DNA from: Myxococcus eversor | GTDB taxonomy: Bacteria > Myxococcota > Myxococcia > Myxococcales > Myxococcaceae | Length of the DNA: 64,000 nt | Assembly (NCBI RefSeq): GCF_010894455.1 | Contig: NZ_JAAIXY010000026.1 | Location: 1-64,000 of the forward strand | Direction of reading: 5' to 3' | Shown here: positions 8,039 through 18,077 of the stretch, in pieces | Layout of the letters: each line of letters starts with the position of its first letter | Numbering within the stretch: position 1 is the stretch's first letter | Notes under the pieces: generated by a model | Told to the model about the DNA's origin: nothing | Database searches by the model: none | What the model saw: only the letters and a program-made list of their open reading frames with translations | Translations under genes and position numbers: made by a program

Positions 8039-11000
8039 CTACTTGGTGAAGGTGATGGGGCCGCTGGAGAGCGTGCTGTTGTTCGCTCCGTCGACCGCCC
8101 GCACCCGCCACGTGTGGCTGCCCGTGGCCAGGCCCGTCAGCGTCGTCTGCTCGGTCCCGACGCCGTACACCTCGAACTCCCACAGCGAGTACCCGTAGCC
8201 CGTGGCGCGCTGGATGCCCCGCATGCGCACGTAGCGACCCACGCCGCTCAGGTTGAGCAAGTCATCCTGCGCGCCGTTGCCGTTGGCCTCGGTGTACACG
8301 GCCCTCCACGTCGTTCCGTCCACGGAGGCCTCGATGGCGTACTGCCTTCCAAACGCCGCCTCCCAGTACAGGTTCACCCGCTTGATGGAGTACACCCCGC
8401 CCAGGTCCACGGTGATGGACTCCGTGTCGGGATTGGCCACGTCGTTGCGGCTGGACCAGCGCGTGGCGGTGATGTTGCCGTCCACCGCGTCGTTGGGGCT
8501 GCCGAACTCCGAGGACGTCGCGGAGACGTTCTTCCCCAGCGCCAGGTTCGTCGTCGGGCCCACGTAGGCCTTCGGCGTGACATCCGGCGTACGGTCCGCG
8601 CCGTCCACCACGAGCACGTACCTGGACACGCCCGCGCCCACGTCCGTCGTCTGCTCCCAGATGAACGTCGTGGACGCTCCCGGCACCGCCGCGCCCGCCG
8701 CGGGCACCAGTGCCGCGAAGGCCGCCGGAGGCGCCGTGTCATTCAGCGTGAAGGTCGCCGTGGCGGACTGCGTGACACCACCCGCCCAGTTGTAGGCCCT
8801 CACGAACCACGTGTGCGCGCCGTTGCCCAGCGCCGCGTTGATGACGGGCGCGGAGTTCGTGCGCGTCGTGGCGACGGGGAAGGGGCTGCCGTCCAGGAAC
8901 ACCTCGTAACGGTGGATGCCCGTCTGCGGGTCGCTGCTCGCCGTCCACGTGAAGTTCGGCCGCGTGGTGATGGTGGAGCCCGGCGCCGGCGTCAGCAACG
9001 TGAAGGCCGTGGGCGGCGTCGCGTCCGTCAACCCGAAGCCCTGGATGCCCGCGCCGTACTGGAACAGCGGGTTGCCGTAGATGGGAAGAATCGGCAGGCC
9101 CTGGGCAATGCGGGACTTGATGGTCGCCCGCTCGGCGGCGGTGGCGCCCAGGTCGAACGGCAGGTCCCACTGCTCCAACTGGTTGTTCTCCACGTCGGTG
9201 CCAATCTGGTCCATGCCTCGCGGCAACTGCCACGGCAGCTTGCCTCGCGGGAACACGTCGCCGAAGAGGATGTCCGCCACGGCCGGGCCTCCCGAGTCTC
9301 CAGGCCGGTACGCCGCCAGCAGCGCGTTGGTCTGCGGGACGACGTTGGTGAGGATGTACGGACGCGGCAGGATGAGCACCGTCGTCGTGGGGATGTTGCG
9401 CGCGCGGAAGCCGGTGATGAGGCCGTACTGGTTGCCCCACTTGGCATCATGCGCCGGGCCAATCGGGTCTCCCGGCAGGTAGGGCTTCTCCTTGTCCCAC
9501 TCGGTGCCGTGGGTGAAGTAGCTCTCGCCCACCACGACGATGGCCGCGTTGGGCGTGACTCCCGCCGGAGCGTTGTCCTTGTAGACGGTGATGCCAGCCG
9601 CCTCGGCGCGCTGCTTGATGGCCTGGTAGATGGTCAGGTCCCCGAACTCCGTGCCGTGGAAGTCCGAACGCCACGTCACCATGCAGGGGCCCGAATCCGC
9701 GCAAGGCCCCGCGATGACGATGCTCGAGCCCGCGCCCAGCCGCAGCGGCAGCGCGCCGTCGTTCTTCAAGAGCGTCAGCGCGTTCTGCGCCGCGCGCCGC
9801 GCCAGCGCCTTGTGGTCCGCCGTGTGCCACTCGGACGTGCCCGCGAGGCCCCTGCGATACGGGTCCTCGAAGATGCCCAGGCGGAATTTGAGGTCGAGAA
9901 TCCGGCGCACGGAGTCGTTGATGCGAGCGATGGGCACCGCCGTCTCGAAGTCGCCCATCTGCGCGGGGTTCGCCCCGCCCATGACGTCCGAGCCCGCCGT
10001 CGCCGAGCGAGTCCACGCACCCGACGGCAGCCAGTCCGAACAGATGACGCCCTGGTAGCCGAGATTCACGCGCAGGTAGTTGAGGATGCCCACGCTGTCA
10101 CCGGCGCCGTAGCCCTCCGGGCCCAACAGCCAGCTCCCCGCGTAGCCGGGCATGATGCCGCTGGTGCCCGCCTCCAGCGCCGCGTGCCACGGACGCATGT
10201 GGTAGTGGATGGTGGTGCCGTCATAGGTGATGCCGGCCTCGCCGCCCGCGCCCTGGCCGGGCCAGTGCTTGGTGGTGACCCAGATGGAGTGCGGGTTCAC
10301 CTCGGGGCCGCCCTGCAGGCCCGCGATGAGCGCGCGGGTGAGGCCCGCCGACAGGTCCGCGTCCTCGCCGTTGCCCTCCTGGATTCGCGGATAGAGGACC
10401 TTGGTGCCCACCTCCGCCAGCGGCGACAGGGTGCCTCGGCTGCCCACCGCGAGCTGCTCGCGGCGCTGCATGTCACCCAGCTCGTAGACGGTGTCCAAGT
10501 CGCGAGAGGCGGCCAGCGCCGGCTGCGTGGGCCAGCTCGTCTTGTAGCCGTGGATGGAGTCACCCGCGTCGACGTTGGGGATTCCCAGCCGCGTGCCCGC
10601 GGAGGCGCGCTGGAAGCTGACGATGTCCTCCGGGCTCAGGGGGCCCATGGTGAAGCCCGCCTCGGGGAACGTCTTGGCCTCGTAGAACATCTGGAGCGCC
10701 TTCTCGCGCGTCGTCATGCGAGCCATCAGGTCGTTGACGCGGGTGGCGATGGGGTTGTGCCAGTCCTCGTACGGGTCGATGACGCCGTTCTTGTTCAAGT
10801 CGCGCATGCCGTTGATGAGCGCGACGCCGTCCGCCGCCGTCTCGACTACCGGCAGGTACACGCTGAACTGGCGCAGGTCCGAGCGACTGGTGGCGCCGCT
10901 GCCCTGCGTGGCCACGACGTACCACTTGTACGTCCAGCGGTCCGGCAGGTCCTGCGTCAGGGTGAAGGACGTGCCCGTCGTCGTGGTCATCAGCGTGTAG

Positions 11001-12502
11001 CGGTCCAGCAGGCTGCCGGCGGCCATCCAGTCGTAGTCGACGCGGCTGATGTTCAGATACAGCTTGTAGTTGGCCGCGCCCGCGACGGCGGCCCACTGGA
11101 ACGTGGGACGGCGGGTGTTCGTCACCATGGCGTTGTTGGCCGGAGCCACGACGGCGAACGCACCGGCGATGGCGGGAGGCGCGGGCGCCTGGTACGGGTC
11201 CGGGATGATGGTGCGGTCTCTGCCGTCCGGAGGCCCGCCCGTGGTGAAGATTTCGACCTTCCACTCGGCGCCCTGCACCGCGAGCGAGGTGACGCTCTGG
11301 CCGCGCAGCACCGTGCCGCTGGACGTCGTCACCGCCAGCCGGATGTCCGTGTTGGGCGCGGTGGGCGAGAACTGGTTCTTGGAGAGGGTAATCGTCGTGT
11401 TGGGCGCGAAGGTCAGGTTGTAGGTGAAGGGCCCGGGCGGGTTGCGCACCGACGGCGTGGTGTTGCCTTCCTCGGGCGTGGGCGTGACGCTGATGGGCGC
11501 GGGCGAGACATTGATTTTCGCGTACGCCAGCTCCGGGAACATCAGCTTGATGGTCTGGTTTGTCGTCTGCGGCGGCGGCTCCTGCGGTCCTTCACCGGGC
11601 GCGTACACCTCGAAGTCCCAGAGGGAGATTCCGTAGCCCGTGCCTCGGGTGATGCTCCGGATGCGCACGTAGCGAGCGGAGCCGGACACGGTGACTTCGC
11701 GTCGGCCCGGCGCGCCGTCGGTGACGTTCGTCGCGAGCGGAGACCAGGTGGAGTCATTCGTCGAGCCTTCAATCGCGTAGCTCGACGGATAGGCGCCTTC
11801 CCAGTTCAGCACCACCTTGCCGAGCGTCTTGGCCGAGCCCAGGTCCACGCGAATCCACTGGCCATCCAGCGGGTCCGAGGACCAGCGCGTCGTCGTGTTG
11901 CCGTCCACCGCGTAGCCCGGCGTGAGGTGGGCCGCGTTGCCCTCCACGGTGGAGGCCGTGGCGGGACGGTTCTTGGCCAGGTCGCCGGTGGCGGTCGTGC
12001 CGCTGTAGACGGCGAACTCCCACAGCGAATAGCCGTAGTCCACCGCGCCGCGCACCGTGCCGAGGATGCGGATGTAGCGACCGGTGCCAGATACCGTCAG
12101 GTCATCCACCCCGCCGTCACCGTCGGTGATGGTGCGGATGTCCGTCCAGGTCGCCGCGTCGGGTGACGTCTGGATTTTGTAGCCGATGGCGTACGCCGTC
12201 TCCCACGTGAGCACCACGCGACTGATGGTGGTGCTCGCGCCCAGGTCGACGTAGATCCACTCGTTCGCGGTGAAGAGGCTGCCCCACCGGGTGCCTCCAT
12301 CTCCATCCACCGCGTAGTTGCCCGTGATGCCCTCCTGCGAGGAGGACGTCACTGTCGGCCGGTTGAGGGCGATGTTTCCGGCCTGGGCGTTCGCGTCCGA
12401 GCCGAACGCCATCACACCCACTGCTACTGCCACCGAGCACGCCCGCGTCAGGAGACTCCTGACACGGTGCGTGGCCTGCACAAGAGGGGTTGGTAATCGC
12501 AT
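8039..12502 (-). CDS. secreted multidomain glycoside hydrolase family 3 enzyme with discoidin/CBM32 modules
   Basis: About 1487 aa from ATG 12502; ATG 12556 in the same frame is an alternative and neither has a strong ribosome site. Signal peptide, then two F5/8 type C (discoidin, CBM32-like) domains (motifs ALNRPTVTSS, AVDGDGGTRW, YGYSLWEF), a ~200-residue Ser/Thr/Pro-rich and FN3-like stretch, then a GH3 core with TTKHWPGQG and the nucleophile motif VICSDW (Asp ~822), a C-terminal GH3 alpha/beta domain, FN3-like repeats and a third discoidin domain at the end. Likely an extracellular beta-glucosidase/glucanase-type enzyme that hydrolyses plant or microbial beta-glucan, consistent with a predatory or polymer-degrading life style. 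Exact substrate unknown. Confidence 0.85.
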   Translation of the reverse strand: MRLPTPLVQATHRVRSLLTRACSVAVAVGVMAFGSDANAQAGNIALNRPTVTSSSQEGITGNYAVDGDGGTRWGSLFTANEWIYVDLGASTTISRVVLTWETAYAIGYKIQTSPDAATWTDIRTITDGDGGVDDLTVSGTGRYIRILGTVRGAVDYGYSLWEFAVYSGTTATGDLAKNRPATASTVEGNAAHLTPGYAVDGNTTTRWSSDPLDGQWIRVDLGSAKTLGKVVLNWEGAYPSSYAIEGSTNDSTWSPLATNVTDGAPGRREVTVSGSARYVRIRSITRGTGYGISLWDFEVYAPGEGPQEPPPQTTNQTIKLMFPELAYAKINVSPAPISVTPTPEEGNTTPSVRNPPGPFTYNLTFAPNTTITLSKNQFSPTAPNTDIRLAVTTSSGTVLRGQSVTSLAVQGAEWKVEIFTTGGPPDGRDRTIIPDPYQAPAPPAIAGAFAVVAPANNAMVTNTRRPTFQWAAVAGAANYKLYLNISRVDYDWMAAGSLLDRYTLMTTTTGTSFTLTQDLPDRWTYKWYVVATQGSGATSRSDLRQFSVYLPVVETAADGVALINGMRDLNKNGVIDPYEDWHNPIATRVNDLMARMTTREKALQMFYEAKTFPEAGFTMGPLSPEDIVSFQRASAGTRLGIPNVDAGDSIHGYKTSWPTQPALAASRDLDTVYELGDMQRREQLAVGSRGTLSPLAEVGTKVLYPRIQEGNGEDADLSAGLTRALIAGLQGGPEVNPHSIWVTTKHWPGQGAGGEAGITYDGTTIHYHMRPWHAALEAGTSGIMPGYAGSWLLGPEGYGAGDSVGILNYLRVNLGYQGVICSDWLPSGAWTRSATAGSDVMGGANPAQMGDFETAVPIARINDSVRRILDLKFRLGIFEDPYRRGLAGTSEWHTADHKALARRAAQNALTLLKNDGALPLRLGAGSSIVIAGPCADSGPCMVTWRSDFHGTEFGDLTIYQAIKQRAEAAGITVYKDNAPAGVTPNAAIVVVGESYFTHGTEWDKEKPYLPGDPIGPAHDAKWGNQYGLITGFRARNIPTTTVLILPRPYILTNVVPQTNALLAAYRPGDSGGPAVADILFGDVFPRGKLPWQLPRGMDQIGTDVENNQLEQWDLPFDLGATAAERATIKSRIAQGLPILPIYGNPLFQYGAGIQGFGLTDATPPTAFTLLTPAPGSTITTRPNFTWTASSDPQTGIHRYEVFLDGSPFPVATTRTNSAPVINAALGNGAHTWFVRAYNWAGGVTQSATATFTLNDTAPPAAFAALVPAAGAAVPGASTTFIWEQTTDVGAGVSRYVLVVDGADRTPDVTPKAYVGPTTNLALGKNVSATSSEFGSPNDAVDGNITATRWSSRNDVANPDTESITVDLGGVYSIKRVNLYWEAAFGRQYAIEASVDGTTWRAVYTEANGNGAQDDLLNLSGVGRYVRMRGIQRATGYGYSLWEFEVYGVGTEQTTLTGLATGSHTWRVRAVDGANNSTLSSGPITFTK

Positions 12503-12939
12503 GGGGACGAAAAGCGGGCCGCTGGAGAAAGTAGGGGAGGGGGTGAGCCAGCGCATACCGAGACGGTGCTGCGTCCGAGCGGTCCTTTCCTTTCAAGTCA
12601 CGATTCTATTTCTTCGGACGGCAAAGAAAGTCAAACCAAGGACCGATAACGCGGCAAGTCGTGGAAAGCGTGCGGGCGGTGCCTCGGGCGCCGTGTTGAA
12701 GTTTCATCAGGTTACGCGGGTGCCGCGTTGCGTTGTCGACATGGGGTGCTTCGAGCTGGGGCACGCGCGTGTCGTCGGATGCCTTCGCGTCGGTGAGCTC
12801 GCTGTCGCGGCGAGGGCTGCATCATCGGCATGGCAGCGCCATCGTGCAGCCCGGGCCGGCGCGTGCGCGCAGGAGATGCCGAGTCAGGATGCAGCGCCGC
12901 AGCGCCGCAGCTCACTCCTCAGCGAGCCAAAATCACTGC
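12503..12939. other. intergenic region upstream of the GH3 gene
   Basis: No supportable gene; small frames on both strands are Arg/Ala-rich shadows. The segment 12590-12660 is A+T-richer and should hold the GH3 promoter on the minus strand, but I could not assign clear -35/-10 boxes. Confidence 0.4.
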
Positions 12940-13265
12940 TCATCCGACCGAAGCGCGCCCGCCAAGAAATTCGCTGAACGAGTCAGCAATCTTGGGGCAG
13001 TAGACAGGGTCCGGGAACGCTTCATTGTAGCTGCCCCTGAGCGGATACCGGCCCTCGTGCTGCTCGCTCACGTCGAGCAGGAGGTTGTTCGCGTAGCACT
13101 GCTGATGGATGTCCGGCAGCTCCTGGTGCAAGTCGCGCTGGAGCGGGATGATGTTGTTCCAGTCAGCAGTGCGTCAGCCCAAAATGGCTTCCGGCTCGCA
13201 CGATGGTGCCCTGGAAATTCATCTTCACGTCAGCCAGCCACATGCGGCCTTGAAGCGTGTGTCCG
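12940..13265 (-). pseudogene. frameshifted gene remnant of unknown family
   Basis: Two protein-like pieces lie in different minus-strand frames. The upstream piece (13163-13243) reads MWLADVKMNFQGTIVRAG and stops at TGA 13163. The downstream piece (to 12940) reads DWNNIIPLQRDLHQELPDIH, then NNLLLDVSEQ, GRYPLRGSYNEAFPDPVYC and ends ASVG. Both use ordinary, non-shadow amino-acid composition and would join with one frameshift near 13160. The 5' part of the gene is missing. I do not recognise the family. Confidence 0.4.
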
Positions 13266-13339
13266 CGCTGTCCGGACGTGGTGACTGACCAGGAGGCACG
13301 CGAAGTGCCTCCCGGTGCTCTACGTCACGGCCCCGTGGC

Positions 13340-13996
13340 TCAGGCGCTGACGCCCACGCCGATGGGGCAGCTCACGCCGGTGCCACCCAGACCGCAGTAC
13401 CCGCCGGGGTTCTTCTCCAGGTACTGCTGATGGTAGTCCTCGGCGAAGTAGTACTCGGGCGCCGGGATGATTTCGGTGGTGATGGTGTCCAGCCCCTTCG
13501 CGGTGAGCGCCTTCTGGTATGCGTCGCGGCTGGCCTCGGCGGTGCGCTTCTGGGCCTCGCTGGTGGTGTAGATGCCGGAGCGGTACTGCGTGCCCTCGTC
13601 ATTGCCCTGGCGCATGCCCTGCGTCGGATTGTGGCTCTCCCAGAAGACGCGCAGCAGTTGCTCGTAGCTGAGCTTCTTCGGGTCGAACACCACGCGGACC
13701 ACCTCGTTGTGGCCCGTCATCCCGCTGCACACCTCGCGGTACGTGGGGTTGGGCGTCAGGCCTCCCGCATAGCCCACGGACGTGCTGTAGACGCCGGGCG
13801 TCTGCCAGAACTTGCGCTCGGCGCCCCAGAAGCAGCCCAGGCCGAAGATGGCGACCTCGTGGCCCTCCGGAACAGGCCCCTTCAGCGGGGTGCCCAGCAC
13901 CTCGTGCTTGGTGGGAACGGACATCTCCTCCGTACGGCCCGGCAGTGCCTCCGCCGGGGACGGCATCCGCTGCTTCTTGGTGGAGTTGAAGAACAT
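13340..13996 (-). CDS. msrA: peptide methionine sulfoxide reductase MsrA
   Basis: 218 aa from ATG 13996. The active-site motif [11 protein letters not shown] is present, followed by VGYAGG, the conserved [32 protein letters not shown] and AEDYHQQYL, all classic for MsrA. It reduces methionine-S-sulfoxide in proteins, using the Cys of GCFWG as nucleophile; further Cys residues near the C-terminus ([16 protein letters not shown]) are the likely resolving cysteines. The N-terminal ~40 residues form an extra, non-hydrophobic extension, so the protein is probably cytosolic. Divergent from the M20 peptidase gene. Confidence 0.92.
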   Translation of the reverse strand: MFFNSTKKQRMPSPAEALPGRTEEMSVPTKHEVLGTPLKGPVPEGHEVAIFGLGCFWGAERKFWQTPGVYSTSVGYAGGLTPNPTYREVCSGMTGHNEVVRVVFDPKKLSYEQLLRVFWESHNPTQGMRQGNDEGTQYRSGIYTTSEAQKRTAEASRDAYQKALTAKGLDTITTEIIPAPEYYFAEDYHQQYLEKNPGGYCGLGGTGVSCPIGVGVSA

Positions 13997-14129
13997 GCCC
14001 CTAGGAATAGCCTCCCGCCCGTCTGGTTTCACCCCTAGAAGGAGCAGGCGGCCAAACAGGCGGTGTTGGGGCCACAGGCCCTCCGCCAGGGTAGGACCGC
14101 CTGCCCCGCTGAAATAGGGTCTCCCCCAC

Positions 14130-15731
14130 ATGTGCCTCCCCACCGCCACGGCCTTGCTGTGTCTCGTCCCCTCCCTCGCGCTCGCTGGAGCGGACTCCCG
14201 CTGCCGCCCCAGCCGCTTCTCCGAGCAGGAGCTGAAGGGCGCCTCCGCCCAGGCGCGTCATGCCGCGTATGTGCAGGCATGTGCGCTCGATGAGGTGGTG
14301 GAGCTGACCAAGCAACTGGTGCGCTTCAAGACGGTCAGCAGCGAGGTGCCGCCCGCGAAGAGCCCCGACATCGCCGCCATGGGCCGCTTCCTCCAGAAGT
14401 GGGCCAAGGCCCACGGAATGGCGTACCGCGCCGTGGGCGGCAACGACGTGTTCGAGATTGCCTGGGGCGAGGGCGCGCCCACGCTCGGCCTCGTCTTCCA
14501 CGGTGACGTGGTCCCCGCACCCGCGCACGAGTGGAAGCGCCCGCCCTTCGAGCCCTATGTCCAGGACGGCCGCCTGTTCGGCCGGGGCGTGGAGGATGAC
14601 AAGGGGCCGCTCGCCTCCGCGCTGGTGGCGCTCGACTTCGCGAAGAAGCTCGGGCTCAAGCCCCAGGGCAAGGTGCTGGTCATCGTCGGCAACGGCGAGG
14701 AGAGCGACTGGAACGGCATGACGAGGTACGCGGCCACCGAGCCCAAGCCCACGCACGTCATCTCCGTGGACTCGGGCTACCCCGTCGTCGCCGCGCAGTC
14801 CGGCTTCGTCGCGTGGAACCTCGTCGCGCCCGTGGGGCCGGCTGGGAAGTCCTCCAAGGTCGCGCTGCGGCCGGTGGACGTGAAGGCCGGCGAGTTCCTC
14901 ACGCAGGTGCCCGGCACGGCCACGCTGAAGCTCCTGCCCGGTGAGGAGGGCTCGCTCGCCGTTGCCCTGGAGACCGTCCGGAGCGCCGTTGCCCATGAGC
15001 AGCAGACGCGCCCCGGGCTGAAGGCGGACGTGAAGGAGGAGGGTGGGGCGGTGGTGCTCACCGTCCACGGCAAGGCGGTGCATGCCTCCATCGCCGACGA
15101 GGGAAACAACGCGCTGTGGGGCCTGTCCGGTGTCGCGTCGTTGCTGCTCATGGAGGACAACGGCATCGCCGCCATGCTGCACGTCCTGGCCACGCGCTTC
15201 GACCACGACCACCACGGAGAGAAGCTGGGGCTCGTGTACTCGGATGACGGGCTGATGGGGACGCTCATCGTCGCGCCCACCGTGCTGCGCGTGGCGGATG
15301 GCAAGGTGAGCCTGGGCGTCAACATGCGCCGTCCCCGGGGGAAGGACGCGGTGGAGTTCAATGCCTCGCTGGACCATGCCGCGGCGCGCGTGAGCCAGGA
15401 CTCCGGAGGCCGCGTGAAGGAGGCAGGCGAGCGCTACGTGGGAGACGCGCACGTGGCCGACACATCCGGGCCGCTCGTCACCACGCTCCTGGACATCTAC
15501 AAGCGCCACAAGAACGTCCCGGACGCGAAGGCGACGTCCGTGCGCGGCGGCACCTACGCGCGCCTGTTCCCCAGGGCCGTGGACTTCGGCCCCGGCTTCC
15601 CGGGCGAGGAGTACACCGGCCACGCGCCCGACGAGTCCATCTCGCTGCAGAGCCTGGATTTGGGCACGCGCATGCTCGCGGAGGCCGTCCACACGCTGGC
15701 CCTCACGCCCGCCGCCAGCGCGGAGAAGTGA
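14130..15731 (+). CDS. exported M20-family metallopeptidase (dipeptidase-like)
   Basis: 533 aa with an N-terminal signal peptide. Metal-binding motifs of M20 peptidases are all visible: [10 protein letters not shown] (His and Asp ligands), [10 protein letters not shown] (bridging Asp), GNGEESDW (catalytic and ligand Glu pair) and SVDSGYP (Asp ligand). The insert between them matches the dimerisation/lid domain of PepV-like dipeptidases. It probably hydrolyses short peptides in the periplasm or outside the cell, in keeping with growth on protein. It is divergent from msrA (133 bp between starts) and ends 3 bp from the oppositely oriented histidine kinase. Confidence 0.87.
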   Translation: MCLPTATALLCLVPSLALAGADSRCRPSRFSEQELKGASAQARHAAYVQACALDEVVELTKQLVRFKTVSSEVPPAKSPDIAAMGRFLQKWAKAHGMAYRAVGGNDVFEIAWGEGAPTLGLVFHGDVVPAPAHEWKRPPFEPYVQDGRLFGRGVEDDKGPLASALVALDFAKKLGLKPQGKVLVIVGNGEESDWNGMTRYAATEPKPTHVISVDSGYPVVAAQSGFVAWNLVAPVGPAGKSSKVALRPVDVKAGEFLTQVPGTATLKLLPGEEGSLAVALETVRSAVAHEQQTRPGLKADVKEEGGAVVLTVHGKAVHASIADEGNNALWGLSGVASLLLMEDNGIAAMLHVLATRFDHDHHGEKLGLVYSDDGLMGTLIVAPTVLRVADGKVSLGVNMRRPRGKDAVEFNASLDHAAARVSQDSGGRVKEAGERYVGDAHVADTSGPLVTTLLDIYKRHKNVPDAKATSVRGGTYARLFPRAVDFGPGFPGEEYTGHAPDESISLQSLDLGTRMLAEAVHTLALTPAASAEK

Positions 15732-15734
15732 CGG

Positions 15735-17798
15735 CTACGTCCGGAGTGCGCCCTTCGCGCGAGGCCAGTACACGCGGAACGTGGTGCCCTCTTCCTCCGA
15801 GGAGCGCACCTCCACGCGGCCCCCGTGCGCGCGGGCAATCTGGTGGACGATGAAGAGGCCCAGGCCCAGGCTGCGCTGCTTCTGGTACGTCGACGTGGAC
15901 TCTGACGTCGCCACTGGCGTCTTGAACGGGTCGAAGATGCGCGGCAGCAGCTCCGGGGGAATGGGCTCGCCCCGGTTGTGGACCTCCAGCAACACGTCGT
16001 GCGCCTCTCCGCGCACGTGGGTGTGCACCGGCGTGTCGCCGCCGCCGTGCTGGAGGGCGTTGGACACGAGGTTCCCCAGCACCTGCGCCACCCGGTCCGG
16101 GTCCCAGTCGCCCGACGTGTCTCCCGAGGACTCGAACAGCAGCGGACGCCCCGGGTGGCTCACCTGGAGCTCCTCCAGCGTCGCCTGACACACGTCCGCC
16201 AGGTTCATCGGCTGGGGCGAGACGGGGATGCCCTCGCCCAGCTTGCTGCGCGCGAAGTCGAGGATGTCCGTAATCATGCGTCCCATGCGCCCGGCGGACT
16301 TGCGGATGCGCTCCACCGCGCGGCGCTCTGGCGCCTCCAGGTCCTCCGCGCGCGCGAGCTGGAAGGCGGATGCGCTGATGGCGTTGAGCGGATTGCGCAG
16401 GTCATGCCCCAGCACGGCGAGCAACTGCTCCCGGAAGTCCACCGCCCGCTGGAGCGCGGCCTCCGCCTGCTTGTGCTGGGTGATGTCCACCACGACGCAG
16501 CCCATGCCCAGCAACCCCGCGCCCGTGGGCTCACGCACCGGATAGAAGGTCACCTGCCAGATGTGCCGGCCCTTCTTGGGCACCAGCGCGGGCGGCGTGG
16601 CGAACTCGAAGGCCTGCAGGGGCTCGCCCGTCCGCAGCACCCGCCACAGCAGGGGCTCCATCAGGTCGGCGACCTCCGGGGGCTGCATCTGCCGGAAGGT
16701 CCGGCCCAGGTGGTCCTCGGGTGGGAAGCCATTGATGTCCGCCAGTGTCTGGTTGATGCGCAGGTAGCGCAGCTCGTGGTCCAGGTAGGCCATGCCCATG
16801 GGCGTGGCCTCCAGGAGCGCGTCCAAGAGCGCCAGCGAGCGCTGGGCCTCCACGCGCGCGGCGCGCTCCAGGTCCTGCAGCCGCGCCTGGAGGATGTACG
16901 CGCCGGCGCGCTGACACATGGTGCGAAACAACAGCAGGTCCGCGTCGGAGAAGCCGAAGGACGTGCGCGAGCCCAGATACGCCACGCCCAACAGCCGCGT
17001 GCCTTCCACCAGGGGAACGCCATAGACGGCGAGCAGGCCCACCTCGCGCAGCACCGGCAACACCACGCGCGCGTCGGTGGAGGCCGAGCGCACCCCCATC
17101 GCCTCGCGCTTCACGGCGACCTCGCCCACGAGGCCCTGGCCCAGGGCCACCGAGCTGCCCAGGGCCGTGTCGCCGCCCAGTCCCACCGCGGCGCGCACCA
17201 CCAACTGAGTGCCCTCCAGCATCAACACGCCCGCGGCATCCACCGAGAGCGTCGACTCCATCACCACGTTGAGCAGGCGCGCGAGGAGCACGTCCACGGG
17301 AGGGCCGTCCAGCGTGGCCTGCGCCATGCGGTCCAGGGCCTGGAGGCTCCGCTGCCGCTCCTCCGCGAAGCGCTGCACCGTGCGCACCACCGTCCGGTCC
17401 AACACGCCTTCCAGGCGCTCCAGCTCTCCAGGAGCCAGGGGCTGGGGCCACGCCTCCAGTCGCCGGAGGACGCACTTGCGCAGGAGCGCGAACTCGGACA
17501 CCACCTCGCCCAGGTCGAAGCCCTGGTCCAGCCTCACCAGCGCGTGCTCGTCCGCCAGCGCGAGGTCGGCGCCCTGGTCCCCCTGCTCCAGCGTGTCCGC
17601 CAGCGCGAGGAGCAGTCCTGGCATGTGGTCCAGGAGCCACGAGGGCTTCTCCCGCACGCCGATGTGCAGCGCATGCATCGCGTGCTCCCATTCCGTCAGG
17701 AGCTCCTCTCGATTCGCGCGCAGGAAGTCCGATGCCCTGAGCGGTGTTTCCCGCTCGGGCTCATCGCGCTTCGTGGAGCGTGTTTCCGGCTCCAGCAT
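15735..17798 (-). CDS. sensor histidine kinase with RsbRD-like, GAF and PAS domains
   Basis: 687 aa, soluble (no TM helix). Start ATG 17798 has CAGGAGG at good distance. Order: helical N-terminal region (~20-150) like the RsbRD_N sensor module (RANREELLTEWE), GAF (~165-320), PAS (~325-445) with a PAC-like tail ending in VVVDITQHKQAE, HisKA with H-box GHDLRNPL (His465), and a complete HATPase_c with N-box VLGNLVSNALQH, G1-like NRGEPIP and G2 GLGLGLF. It should autophosphorylate and pass phosphate to an unlinked response regulator; no receiver gene is adjacent. It is an informative comparison for the degenerate kinase at 58.7-60.2 kb, which shares its HisKA/HATPase layout. Confidence 0.87.
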   Translation of the reverse strand: MLEPETRSTKRDEPERETPLRASDFLRANREELLTEWEHAMHALHIGVREKPSWLLDHMPGLLLALADTLEQGDQGADLALADEHALVRLDQGFDLGEVVSEFALLRKCVLRRLEAWPQPLAPGELERLEGVLDRTVVRTVQRFAEERQRSLQALDRMAQATLDGPPVDVLLARLLNVVMESTLSVDAAGVLMLEGTQLVVRAAVGLGGDTALGSSVALGQGLVGEVAVKREAMGVRSASTDARVVLPVLREVGLLAVYGVPLVEGTRLLGVAYLGSRTSFGFSDADLLLFRTMCQRAGAYILQARLQDLERAARVEAQRSLALLDALLEATPMGMAYLDHELRYLRINQTLADINGFPPEDHLGRTFRQMQPPEVADLMEPLLWRVLRTGEPLQAFEFATPPALVPKKGRHIWQVTFYPVREPTGAGLLGMGCVVVDITQHKQAEAALQRAVDFREQLLAVLGHDLRNPLNAISASAFQLARAEDLEAPERRAVERIRKSAGRMGRMITDILDFARSKLGEGIPVSPQPMNLADVCQATLEELQVSHPGRPLLFESSGDTSGDWDPDRVAQVLGNLVSNALQHGGGDTPVHTHVRGEAHDVLLEVHNRGEPIPPELLPRIFDPFKTPVATSESTSTYQKQRSLGLGLFIVHQIARAHGGRVEVRSSEEEGTTFRVYWPRAKGALRT

Positions 17799-18077
17799 CA
17801 CCGACCTCCTGAGGCCCCGCCCGCCCGTGCCGTCCCCGTCTTCAATGTGGGCACGTGGGCAGTTGTATGTATGTCCGAGCCTCCGATTTGGCGGGAGACG
17901 CGGACCCGAGGGCCACTCCGGACCCTCGTCGTCCGAGGGGACCGCGCGGCGCTCGCCGGAGTCGTTCGTCGCTCCCCGCTGGACGAGGTGGGCGTCCGTC
18001 CACCGCCAATCGCTTGGCCCCCGGGGGCGAAGTCGAGGGCTGGCGGAGCGCACGCGCTCGGTTAGGGTGGGCCGCAG

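Noticed and set aside
7841-12166. A 1441-codon plus-strand open frame opposite the GH3 gene
   Set aside because: Arg/Ala/Val-rich without domain motifs, exactly antisense to the GH3 gene with its recognisable modules. A typical high-G+C shadow.
12712-12915. Minus-strand 67-codon frame in the GH3 leader
   Set aside because: Arg/Pro/Ala-rich, no ribosome site and no homology pattern.
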